DNA of 13,518 bases from a bacterium (GCA_026398675.1 JAPLSK010000299.1:1-13518), one strand, 5' to 3'; numbered from the stretch's first letter, positions 5,893-12,031 are shown. Program-made: numbers and translations. The notes: generated from the letters alone by a model not told the origin.

Positions 5893-6627
5893 ATGGTCTG
5901 GCCCTTCGTCATCGTCACGGTCGCGGCGCTCCTGGCGGTCTGGCTCGTGCCGGTGCGGGTTCCTCGCCGGGTCGGCCGGGAGGGCCTAGACGTCCCCGGC
6001 GCGGTCCGGGCCTACGACGCGATGAGCCGCACGCCGGGCTTTTGGTTGTTGCGGCGGCTGTTCATGCGTCGGCTGGGGCGCGAAAAACCGGAAGGGACGC
6101 TGGCGGACGTAGGCTGCGGGCCGGGTTACCTCTTACGGGCCGCGGCGAGGAGATTCCCGCTCCTCCGCCTGGTCGGGGTGGACATCGCCCAAGAGGCCCT
6201 GGCCGCCGCGCGGCGCAACCTGGATCCGGCGCGGGTCGAGCTCCTCCGGGGCGGTTCGAAAAAATTGCCCCTCCCCGACGGGTCCTGCGATTTTATCGTC
6301 AGCACCCTCTCGCTACACCACTGGTCGCGGCCGGGGGAAATATTTTCCGAGTTCCACCGGGTGCTGAAGCCTGGCGGTCGGTTCCTGGTCATGGACCTCC
6401 GGCGGGACGCCCGGGCGCCGGTCCACCTGTTCATCTGCCTGGTCACGGCCGTGGTGGTGCCGCGGGCGTTGCAGCGGATGCGGGAGCCACTGGGCTCCCT
6501 GCGGGCGAGCTACACCGTTGCCGAGGCGCGGGGGCTTCTCGCGGACACGCCCTTCGAGGCTTGCGGCGTCGAACGGGGTCCGTTCTGGATGTTTTTATGG
6601 GGTGAGAAGGCGGGGTCGCCTAGATAA
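5893..6627 (+). CDS. Membrane-anchored class I SAM-dependent methyltransferase
   Basis: This 244-residue protein is a UbiE/Methyltransf_11-type methyltransferase. The first 20 residues (FVIVTVAALLAVWLV) form one hydrophobic segment followed by the basic stretch RVPRRVGRE, predicting an N-in membrane anchor with the catalytic domain in the cytoplasm. The SAM-binding motif I is ADVGCGPGYL (71-80), with Asp97 in VGVDIA for the ribose. Post-motifs LPLPDGSCDFIVSTLSLHHW and FHRVLKPGGRFLVMDL are clear. A second hydrophobic stretch, HLFICLVTAVVVP (178-190), may contact the membrane, so a lipid or quinone-like substrate is plausible but unproven. ATG at 5893 has no good Shine-Dalgarno site; the frame is open upstream and a TTG at 5827 has GGGAGG three bases before it, so the start is uncertain. 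It is divergent from the RRM gene and ends in a strong terminator. Confidence 0.88.
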   Translation: MVWPFVIVTVAALLAVWLVPVRVPRRVGREGLDVPGAVRAYDAMSRTPGFWLLRRLFMRRLGREKPEGTLADVGCGPGYLLRAAARRFPLLRLVGVDIAQEALAAARRNLDPARVELLRGGSKKLPLPDGSCDFIVSTLSLHHWSRPGEIFSEFHRVLKPGGRFLVMDLRRDARAPVHLFICLVTAVVVPRALQRMREPLGSLRASYTVAEARGLLADTPFEACGVERGPFWMFLWGEKAGSPR

Positions 6628-6653
6628 CGCCGCATGACGCGGTGAAAAAATCT

Positions 6654-6675
6654 ACCGCCGCGACGGCGGTTTTTT
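6654..6675 (+). terminator. Rho-independent terminator after the methyltransferase
   Basis: ACCGCCG and CGGCGGT form a perfect 7-bp stem with a CGA loop, followed by five T residues after the stem's own T. Six A residues at 6645-6650 on the other side may let it work in both directions. It lies 26 bases after the stop codon. Confidence 0.9.
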
Positions 6676-6716
6676 GTCGGCATTTACGGATGGGGCGTTA
6701 CTCGTGCGTGACCCTC

Positions 6717-6776
6717 GTAGGGGCCGGCCTTCAGGTCGGCCCGAAAAATGGGCGGGGTACGGAGCCCCCGCCCTGC
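6717..6776. repeat. Convergent pair of REP-like hairpins
   Basis: The left element (6717-6742, + strand) is GTAG followed by GGGCCGGCC/GGTCGGCCC with a TTCA loop. The right element (6751-6776, - strand) has arms GGCGGGG/CCCCGCC and the variant tetranucleotide GCAG. Their hairpin ends face each other 8 bp apart. The upstream words CGTGCGTGACCCTCGTAG resemble those before the element at 10523. Confidence 0.75.
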
Positions 6777-6861
6777 GTTTAATGCTGCTTCGTAAGGCGG
6801 CAGCTCTGTATGCCGCCCGATGGAAGAGGGTTAGGGTGAGGGTAGGGGTGAGGGGTAAAAC

Positions 6862-6887
6862 GGCGGGGACTAAAGTCCCCGCCCTAC
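6862..6887 (-). repeat. REP-like GTAG hairpin
   Basis: On the - strand, GTAG is followed by GGCGGGGAC/GTCCCCGCC with the loop TTTA, a perfect 9-bp stem. On the + strand a run of seven T residues follows four bases after the hairpin, so it might also stop + strand transcription weakly. Confidence 0.8.
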
Positions 6888-6902
6888 ATTTTTTTCGGAC
6901 GC

Positions 6903-6974
6903 GGGCGGGTAAGGAGCCCCCCCCCTACGCTAACCGTGAGATAGACCCGTAGGGGCGACCGTCCACGGTCGCCC
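6903..6974. repeat. Head-to-head REP-like pair, left arm degenerate
   Basis: The left element (6903-6928, - strand) has an imperfect stem because its right arm has become a run of C residues. The right element (6949-6974, + strand) is GTAG followed by the perfect arms GGGCGACCGT and ACGGTCGCCC. The gap between them is 20 bp, against 24 bp in the other pairs of this type. Confidence 0.7.
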
Positions 6975-6980
6975 GACCCA

Positions 6981-7028
6981 CCCTTCACCCTAACCCGTAG
7001 GCGAGCCTCTCCCCAAAGGGGAGAGGGG
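6981..7028 (-). repeat. Second-family intergenic repeat
   Basis: Arms CCTCTCCCC (7006-7014) and GGGGAGAGG (7018-7026) form a 9-bp hairpin with loop AAA. The flank CACCCTAACCCGTAGGC matches, in reverse, the copy at 3714-3761. Confidence 0.75.
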
Positions 7029-7081
7029 ACAACACATCCCCGCCTTACAGTTGCGCGCGACGCCGGGAAAATCACGGCGAT

Positions 7082-7111
7082 AAAAAAGAGGACCGACTCG
7101 CGCCGGTCCTC
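7082..7111 (-). terminator. Terminator of the 7132-8088 lipoprotein gene
   Basis: On the - strand, GAGGACCG pairs with CGGTCCTC around an 8-base loop and is followed by six T residues (7087-7082). It lies 20 bases after the stop codon. It is not a member of the GTAG hairpin family. Confidence 0.88.
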
Positions 7112-7131
7112 CCCGTTACACGGAACGGACG

Positions 7132-8088
7132 CTAGTACTGCAGCGACCAATCATCGCCGGTGAACTGGTACACCTTGCCGTCGGCGTCAATGGCCATGAC
7201 GTAGTAGGCGTCGGCATCGGGATCGTAGAAGGCGTCGAGATCGAAGGGGGCCTTGCCCGGAACCTTCGCCCCCACGGCCTTCCAGTCGTCGCTCTCCCAC
7301 GAGTAGAGGTTGCCCACGCTGTCTATGACGTAGAAGAGGTAAGTGTCGGCGGCGACGTCGTGGAAGCCGGTGATGCGGAAGGGGCCCTTGGCGGCGATAG
7401 GCGTGCCCGAGTCCGCCCACTCACCCGAGATGAAGTCGTAGGCCTTGCCGACGCTGTCCACGACCGAGGTCCAGTAGAGGTCGCTCGTCGCATCGTAGAA
7501 GACGGTCAGGTCAAAGGGGCCCTTGCCGGGGCAGACGTTCTCGTGAACCTGATCCCAGGCCGAGCCGGTGAAAATGTAGAGCTTGCCGTCGGGGGCCATG
7601 GTGGAGATGACCGGCTCGTTGGAGGCGGTGTCGTAGAAGGCGGTCAGAGCGTACTGGCCCTTGGTGCCGATAGGCGCCGCCACGCGCTCCCAGCCCTTGG
7701 TCGAGTGCCACAGGGCGCCCTCGCCGTCAACCGCAACCACGCCCCAGGTGTCCGTGCTGGGATCGTGGAAGGCGGCCAGATCGAAGGGGCCTTTACCGGG
7801 GCAGGGCTCGCCGTCTACTTCCCATTTGCCCGATTCGAAGTTCAGAAAGTGGAGCTGGCCATTCCCGTTCAGGTAATACAGGAAGCCCATCTTGGCGACC
7901 GTATCGTAGAAGGCGGCCAGGTGGGGCGCTTCCGCGACCGCAACGGTGGCCGTCTCCCCGCCGTTCGTGGTCTCAGCGGTCGTCCCATCTCCCGCTTCTC
8001 CCTCCCCGGCGCCCTTCTCGCCGCAGCCGAGGATGAAGAGCGGCAGGACGAAGAGGGCGACGAGGAGCGGGTACAAGAGCTTGCGCAT
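7132..8088 (-). CDS. Lipoprotein with six propeller-like repeats (paralogue of 4131-5003)
   Basis: This 318-residue protein has a lipoprotein signal peptide with lipobox FILGC and Cys22, then a flexible Gly/Glu/Thr-rich linker (about 23-52), then six repeats of about 44 residues. The repeats carry the same signature as the 4131-5003 protein: AFYD or GFHD, IDSVGNLY-type strands, a DDW or SGEW pair, and PGKGPFDL turns. The shared pattern identifies the two as paralogues; a six-bladed beta-propeller displayed on the cell surface is an inference. Function and ligand are unknown. The longer linker and the presence of only two cysteines after the lipobox distinguish it from its sister. ATG at 8088 is preceded by GAGGA at about five bases. 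The gene stands alone between its promoter at 8133-8161 and terminator at 7082-7111. Confidence 0.87.
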   Translation of the reverse strand: MRKLLYPLLVALFVLPLFILGCGEKGAGEGEAGDGTTAETTNGGETATVAVAEAPHLAAFYDTVAKMGFLYYLNGNGQLHFLNFESGKWEVDGEPCPGKGPFDLAAFHDPSTDTWGVVAVDGEGALWHSTKGWERVAAPIGTKGQYALTAFYDTASNEPVISTMAPDGKLYIFTGSAWDQVHENVCPGKGPFDLTVFYDATSDLYWTSVVDSVGKAYDFISGEWADSGTPIAAKGPFRITGFHDVAADTYLFYVIDSVGNLYSWESDDWKAVGAKVPGKAPFDLDAFYDPDADAYYVMAIDADGKVYQFTGDDWSLQY

Positions 8089-8132
8089 GTTTTCCTCACT
8101 TTTTGGGGTGGTACAGGGCAGCTTATCCGCTG

Positions 8133-8161
8133 ATTTTAGCCCAGCGGAGTCAAAAGGTCAA
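8133..8161 (-). promoter_or_regulatory. Sigma70-type promoter of the 7132-8088 lipoprotein
   Basis: On the - strand, TTGACC (8161-8156) and TAAAAT (8138-8133) are separated by 17 bp; each matches consensus at five of six positions. Transcription would begin near 8126, about 38 bases before the start codon. Confidence 0.78.
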
Positions 8162-8230
8162 AACCGGTCGGTAAGTCCGGCGGTGACCCGCGGAATCGGC
8201 TTGCCAACGGGCCGGGTTGAGTGCCGCTAT

Positions 8231-8281
8231 AGCTCCCTCCCCCCTTTGGGGGGAAGCGCGCTTACGGGCGGGGGGGGGTGA
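8231..8281 (+). repeat. Second-family intergenic repeat, diverged
   Basis: Arms CCCCCC (8239-8244) and GGGGGG (8248-8253) around TTT are followed by GCGCTTACGGGCG, a diverged form of the GCCTACGGGTTAGGG segment seen at 3714-3761 and 6981-7028. Confidence 0.6.
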
Positions 8282-8284
8282 AGC

Positions 8285-8340
8285 GGCGGGGTTAGGAACC
8301 GAGCGAAGCGAGCTATGCCCCTGGCAAAACCCCGCCCTAC
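8285..8340 (-). repeat. REP-like hairpin with a 30-nt insertion in its loop
   Basis: The arms GGCGGGGTT (8285-8293) and AACCCCGCC (8328-8336) plus CTAC form a standard element. The usual four-base loop AGGA (8294-8297) is followed by 30 extra bases (8298-8327) containing CCGAGCGAAGCGAGCTATGC. A near-identical sequence in opposite orientation lies inside the coding region at 8888-8918. Confidence 0.8.
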
Positions 8341-8370
8341 ATTCGGGGGCATGGCAGTGGATATATGAAC

Positions 8371-8446
8371 GGGCGGGTCAGGAGACCCGCCCCTACGGCT
8401 GCGCGTCGCGAATCCTATCCGTAGGGGCGACCGTCCACGGTCGCCC
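8371..8446. repeat. Head-to-head pair of REP-like hairpins, 24-bp spacing
   Basis: The left element (8371-8396, - strand) has arms GGGCGGGTC/GACCCGCCC with an AGGA loop. The right element (8421-8446, + strand) is GTAG followed by GGGCGACCGT/ACGGTCGCCC. Exactly 24 bp separate the two tetranucleotides. The same two elements in the same order and spacing occur at 10563-10638. Confidence 0.87.
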
Positions 8447-8523
8447 GCGGGCGGACCGGTCGGTCGGCCCATACGTCATCGCAGCACGGAGCAGGCCGGG
8501 GTGAGGTTAAAGGTTTAAAGAAC

Positions 8524-8563
8524 GGCGGCCCGCAGAGGACTCGTCCTACGGGGCCGCCCCTAC
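8524..8563 (-). repeat. Composite REP-like hairpin with nested small hairpin
   Basis: The arms GGCGGCCC (8524-8531) and GGGCCGCC (8551-8558) enclose CAGAGGACTCGTCCTACGG, the same insert found in the loop of the element at 4073-4111 although the outer stems differ. The 50-bp linker to the next hairpin (8564-8613) matches the long linkers of the 3838-4111 array, including GGTGAGGGC and CCTTAAAAAAA. Confidence 0.75.
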
Positions 8564-8606
8564 GTCATCTCAATCCGCGAGGCATGTACGGGGTGAGGGC
8601 CGCCTT

Positions 8607-8633
8607 AAAAAAAGCGGGGACAGAAGTCCCCGC
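8607..8633 (-). terminator. REP-derived terminator of the large secreted protein gene
   Basis: On the - strand, GCGGGGAC pairs perfectly with GTCCCCGC around TTCT and is followed directly by seven T residues (8613-8607). It lies 20 bases after the stop codon. The stem and flank match the GTAG family, with the tetranucleotide changed to GTTG. Confidence 0.88.
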
Positions 8634-8652
8634 CCAACATTTACGCGCGCAC

Positions 8653-10191
8653 CTAGAACTGGGCCTTGATCGCGCCCCAGGTCGTCTCAGCGACACCGGC
8701 GCCCTGCACCCGGAAAGACCAGTAGACAGCCGCCAAGGTGGCGTTGCCGGCCTCGTCCGCCAGACCGGCGGCCACGGTGCAGATGATCGTGTCCGACGGC
8801 AGCGGCAGGTCCGGGTCGAAGGTGCAGATGACGTCCAGGGGGTTGGACTCATCAATGGTGAGCACGCCGGTTATCAGGCCGTTGGATTTGCCGGAGGCAT
8901 AGCTCGCTTCGCTCGGTTTGCCGGCGGCGGAGAGGGTCGCGTCCCCCCCGGACCGGGAAGAGTCCGCGCAGGTGAAGACGATGGTGGAGGTGTCCACCCC
9001 GGACATGTCGTCGGTCGCGTGGAAGGTTATGTTAGTCAACGGCGGCACGTCGGTAGACCCGTGCGGCGGGGCCTGACCCGACACCTGGGGCGCCGTGATG
9101 TCCAGCTCCTCGATGAGGTTGAAGGACCTGACGCTATCGGCCATGCGGGTGTTGCCCATCAGGGGCTCCTCGCAGCGCACGCTCCAGTACCACAGCCCGG
9201 GGTCCAGGCCGAAGGTGCCGAAGACGATTTCCTTGCGGGTGAGAGAGCCCACGTTGAGCTCGAAGGGGTCGGTGAGCTCGGGGTTGTCGGCGAAGAGCAT
9301 GTAGAAGGTCAGGTCGCCGTCTCCACTGTAGGCCGGCTTTTCCCAGCTGAAGGTCACCCGGTCGCCGATGGAAATCTCGGTGGCGTCGGGGGGCGTCAGG
9401 AGATCGAAGGCCCCGATCTGGCTGTCGTAGAGGCTCTGGTCCACGAAGCGGATGCCGAAGACGTCGAAGAGGACCGGCTGCTCGAAGGAGTAGAGAGCGG
9501 CCTCGGTGCCCGTGGCGTTCTCCAGGCCGATGGTGGCGCTGGCGCCGGAATCACGCCAGGAATCGCCGATGACGTCGAAGTACTGCAGCTCGATCCGGTT
9601 GTTCGTGCCCGGGTACTCCTGCTCGTAAATCTGTATCTGGAACTTGATGGGGTCCGTCGGGGAGGAGTCCGCGAAATACTGGGGCTGGTAGGTGATGGCC
9701 AACGCCTGAACCCCATCGTGCGAGTCCTGGTCGAGCCAGATGTTGCCGCCCGTGGTGCCGTCCAGGTCGTCCCACCAGCCGGCGATGACGGCGTTGGGCG
9801 CCGCGGGGTCGGGCAGCTGCTGGTTGATCGGCTCGTCCATTCCCGCCTCGGCGAAGCCCACGATGCCGTTCGAGCCCACGTATAGGGTCGAGCCGGCGGG
9901 GTAATCCACGCCGCAGAAGCGGACGTCGAAGGGCAGCGAGGTGGTCCAATAGGTGTCGTTGTCGGCCCAGCCCTGGGAGCCCCACTGGTGGAACCACCAG
10001 TAGCGGAAGATGGGGTCCGAGGGTTCGGTGGTATCGAAGAAATAATAGCCGGCGCCCGAGCCGGCAAGGTTGTCCTCGTAGCCCGGCGAGATGACGAAGG
10101 CCCCCGACGGCTCCTCGGTGGGCGCGCGCAGGGTGTTCGCGGCGAAAACCGCCAGCACGGCGAACAACAAGATGAGGATGCACTTTTTCAT
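8653..10191 (-). CDS. Large secreted protein with beta-sandwich and Ig-like domains
   Basis: This 512-residue exported protein of unknown role starts with a signal peptide (MKK, hydrophobic 4-17, likely cleavage after AVFA). Residues about 30-250 form a beta-rich domain containing STLYVGSNGIVGFAE, NAVIAGWWDDLDGTTGG and ASATIGLENATGT, a pattern seen in nidogen-like extracellular domains. Residues about 264-360 look like a fibronectin type III or similar sandwich (VTFSWEKP, GLWYWSVRCEEP). Residues about 366-495 resemble a bacterial Ig-like (Big_5-type) domain (DITAPQVSGQAPPHGSTDVP). The protein ends in TTWGAIKAQF, which is outside any domain and might be a sorting tag. Residues 425-435 are encoded by a mobile-looking 31-nt sequence shared with the intergenic region. 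The ATG at 10191 has AGGAG about six bases upstream; the frame is open 16 codons further but that lies outside the signal peptide. Adhesin or surface-layer function is only a guess. Confidence 0.83.
   Translation of the reverse strand: MKKCILILLFAVLAVFAANTLRAPTEEPSGAFVISPGYEDNLAGSGAGYYFFDTTEPSDPIFRYWWFHQWGSQGWADNDTYWTTSLPFDVRFCGVDYPAGSTLYVGSNGIVGFAEAGMDEPINQQLPDPAAPNAVIAGWWDDLDGTTGGNIWLDQDSHDGVQALAITYQPQYFADSSPTDPIKFQIQIYEQEYPGTNNRIELQYFDVIGDSWRDSGASATIGLENATGTEAALYSFEQPVLFDVFGIRFVDQSLYDSQIGAFDLLTPPDATEISIGDRVTFSWEKPAYSGDGDLTFYMLFADNPELTDPFELNVGSLTRKEIVFGTFGLDPGLWYWSVRCEEPLMGNTRMADSVRSFNLIEELDITAPQVSGQAPPHGSTDVPPLTNITFHATDDMSGVDTSTIVFTCADSSRSGGDATLSAAGKPSEASYASGKSNGLITGVLTIDESNPLDVICTFDPDLPLPSDTIICTVAAGLADEAGNATLAAVYWSFRVQGAGVAETTWGAIKAQF
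8888..8918 (-). repeat. 31-nt dispersed sequence inside a coding region
   Basis: It matches 8297-8327 in reverse complement at 29 of 31 bases, including the core CCGAGCGAAGCGAGCTATGC. In the - strand gene it is read as part of GKPSEASYASGKSN. Copies of CCGGCAAA flank it, so removing 30 nt would leave an intact frame reading AGKSN. Confidence 0.8.
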
Positions 10192-10239
10192 GTCCTCTCC
10201 TTCACGTTTTTTCCCATGTGATGGTTCTATTCGCAGCAA

Positions 10240-10268
10240 ATACTATACTCAAACATCCCCTCCGTCAA
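10240..10268 (-). promoter_or_regulatory. Sigma70-type promoter of the large secreted protein gene
   Basis: On the - strand, TTGACG (10268-10263) and TAGTAT (10245-10240) are separated by 17 bp. An alternative -10, TATAGT, overlaps at a 15-bp spacing. The leader would be about 40 bases long. Confidence 0.7.
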
Positions 10269-10320
10269 GAAAGCGGGTCGGATTCTCTTTTTTATCGAGG
10301 GCCGCGGCGGGGATTGTGGC

Positions 10321-10495
10321 GTGTCGTGGACAATCGCCACTACGTCATCCCTCTCCCCGTGGGAGGCCTACGAGGCACGGGCAGGGATGAGGGCCGATTT
10401 GGATAAATGCGGCGGGTATTAAAGTAACCACCCTGCATTTAAGCGAACAGCGGTGGATGAACCCGGCGGGTGGGTGTGGACAATCGCCCCTGCAG
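10321..10495. repeat. Degenerate REP-like copies and linkers
   Basis: GTGGACAATCGCC followed by ACTAC (10326-10342) or by CCTGC (10477-10493) marks two degenerate elements. Between them are a diverged long linker (TACGTCATCC near 10340, GATGAGGGCCGATTTGG near 10387) and a decayed hairpin with GGCGGG and CCACCCTGC at 10411-10436. No gene is seen here. Confidence 0.5.
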
Positions 10496-10522
10496 GTGAG
10501 GTGTGAATCGTGCGTCAACCTC

Positions 10523-10638
10523 GTAGGGGCCGACCGACGGCGCGCCGTTTAGGTCGGCCCGCGGGCGGGTCAGGAGACCCGCCCCTACGTCCATCCATTG
10601 CCAATCCGACCCGTAGGGGCGACCGTCCACGGTCGCCA
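10523..10638. repeat. Three REP-like hairpins: convergent plus head-to-head
   Basis: The first element (10523-10560, + strand) is GTAG followed by GGGCCGACC/GGTCGGCCC, with a 16-nt loop that contains the 12-bp palindrome ACGGCGCGCCGT. Two bases later comes a - strand element (10563-10588) with arms GGGCGGGTC/GACCCGCCC. After exactly 24 bp comes a + strand element (10613-10638) with arms GGGCGACCGT and ACGGTCGCC (last base changed). The second and third repeat the arrangement at 8371-8446. Confidence 0.85.
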
Positions 10639-10657
10639 GTTTCAACAATTGCAAAAC

Positions 10658-10713
10658 GTAGGGGTCGAACTTCAGGTCGGCCCGCGGGGGACTCGTCACG
10701 CGGGGCCGCCCTG
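10658..10713. repeat. Two decayed REP-like elements
   Basis: GTAG at 10658-10661 is followed by GGGTCGAAC, TTCA and GGTCGGCCC, with several broken pairs. Just after it, GCGGGGGACTCGTCACGCG and GGGCCGCCCTGC look like a decayed copy of the composite element at 8524-8563. Confidence 0.55.
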
Positions 10714-10724
10714 CACATTAGGAC

Positions 10725-10777
10725 GGGGAAAACCCCGACGATGGGGCGTTTGACCCCCTCGGGGCGGAGTTTTCCCC
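10725..10777 (+). promoter_or_regulatory. Large three-tier inverted repeat upstream of the oxoamine synthase promoter
   Basis: The outer arms GGGGAAAAC (10725-10733) and GTTTTCCCC (10769-10777) pair perfectly. Inside them CCCGA pairs with TCGGG, and GGGG pairs with CCCC around a CGTTTGA loop. It ends about 25 bp before the extended -10. It may be an upstream terminator-like or operator structure; its function is unknown. Confidence 0.5.
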
Positions 10778-10799
10778 GGCGACCGGCCCCTTTCGTTTG

Positions 10800-10808
10800 T
10801 GCTAAAAT
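10800..10808 (+). promoter_or_regulatory. Extended -10 promoter element for the oxoamine synthase
   Basis: TGCTAAAAT matches the extended -10 form and is identical to the element before gatA. No -35 is recognisable. Transcription would start near 10815, about 30 bases before the ATG. Confidence 0.55.
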
Positions 10809-10843
10809 AGAGGGGATAAAATTACGCAACCCGCGGAGCCAAG

Positions 10844-12031
10844 ATGCCCGACAAGCCTATACTGAGAAAGTGCGCCATGTTCACCCGGGCCAACGAGGCC
10901 CGCGCGTCGGGGCTTTACCCCTATTTCCGCCCTCTTTCCTCCATCGGCCCCGAGTCGGTGATGAACGGCAAGAAAGTTCTGATGCTGGGCTCCAACTCCT
11001 ACCTGGGGCTCAACCACCACCCGCGGGTAATCGAGGCGGCCAAGCGGGCCATGGACAAGTACGGCACCTCATGCGCCGGCTCCCGGTTCCTGAACGGCAC
11101 CCTGGACATCCACCTCGAGCTGGAAGAAGAGCTGGCCCAGCTGGTAAAGAAACCCAAGGCCCTCGTCTTTACCACCGGCTTTCTGACCAACCTGGGCGTC
11201 ATCTCCTCCGTGGTCGGCCGCGGCGAGTTCATCGTCATAGACAGCCTGGACCACGCCTCCATCGTGGAGGGCTCCCGCCTATCTTTTGGCAAGATACTGA
11301 AGTTCCGCCACATGGACATGAAGCACCTGGAGGAGCGGCTGTTCTGGATCCCGCCGGTGAAGGGCAAGCTGGTGGTGGTGGACGGCATCTTCAGCATGGA
11401 GGGGCACATCGCACCGCTGCCCCAGATAGTGGAGCTGGCGGAGAAGTACAACGCGGCGGTGATGGTGGACGAGGCGCACTCCATCGGCGTGATGGGCCCC
11501 CGCGGCGAGGGCTGCACCGTCCACTTCGGTCTCACCGACCGGGTGGATTTGATCATGGGCACGTTCTCCAAGACGCTGGGTTCCATCGGCGGGTTCGTGG
11601 CCGGAGAAGTAGAGGTGCTCGACTACATCCAGCACGTGAGCCGGGCGCTCATCTTCGCGGCGAGCATCCCGGCCTCGGCGGCGGCGGCGGCACTCGAGGC
11701 CCTGCGCATCATGCTCGAGCAACCCGATCTCATTGATAAGCTCTGGCACAACACACGGCGGATGAAGGGCGCCCTCGACGCCTTCGGATTCGACACCTAC
11801 GGCTCCGAAACCCCGATCATCCCCGTGGTGGTCGGTGAGGACCTGACCGCCTTCAAGATGACCCGGCTCCTCCAGGACGACGGCGTCTTCGTCAACCCGG
11901 TGATCAGCCCGGCGGTGCCGCCCGGGGGCGCCCTGATACGGATCAGCCTCACCGCGGCCCACTCCGACGAGCAGATAGACCGGGCCATCGAAGCCGTCGG
12001 CAAGGCGGGGAAGGCGCTGGGCATCATCTAA
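10844..12031 (+). CDS. PLP-dependent alpha-oxoamine synthase, serine-palmitoyltransferase-like
   Basis: This 395-residue enzyme belongs to the family that condenses an amino acid with an acyl thioester with loss of CO2 (KBL, AONS, ALAS, SPT). The PLP lysine is Lys243 in GTFSKTLGSIGGFVAG; Asp209 and His212 (VDEAHS) bind the cofactor and His137 (LDHAS) stacks on the ring. The features YPYFRPLSS, GSNSYLGL, CAGSRFLNGTLDIHLELE, SMEGHIAPLP and FVNPVISPAVPPGGALIRISL resemble bacterial serine palmitoyltransferase of the Bacteroides/Sphingobacterium type more than AONS or KBL, so the product may be 3-ketosphinganine, the first step of sphingolipid synthesis. No biotin, threonine-degradation or other sphingolipid gene is next to it. 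The ATG has GGAG five bases upstream. The family assignment is firm; the SPT subtype is an inference. Confidence 0.92.
   Translation: MPDKPILRKCAMFTRANEARASGLYPYFRPLSSIGPESVMNGKKVLMLGSNSYLGLNHHPRVIEAAKRAMDKYGTSCAGSRFLNGTLDIHLELEEELAQLVKKPKALVFTTGFLTNLGVISSVVGRGEFIVIDSLDHASIVEGSRLSFGKILKFRHMDMKHLEERLFWIPPVKGKLVVVDGIFSMEGHIAPLPQIVELAEKYNAAVMVDEAHSIGVMGPRGEGCTVHFGLTDRVDLIMGTFSKTLGSIGGFVAGEVEVLDYIQHVSRALIFAASIPASAAAAALEALRIMLEQPDLIDKLWHNTRRMKGALDAFGFDTYGSETPIIPVVVGEDLTAFKMTRLLQDDGVFVNPVISPAVPPGGALIRISLTAAHSDEQIDRAIEAVGKAGKALGII

Noticed and set aside
8584..9885. 433-codon open frame on the + strand
   Set aside because: It is antisense to the secreted-protein gene, which has a signal peptide, Shine-Dalgarno site, promoter and terminator; the + frame is a GC-rich shadow.
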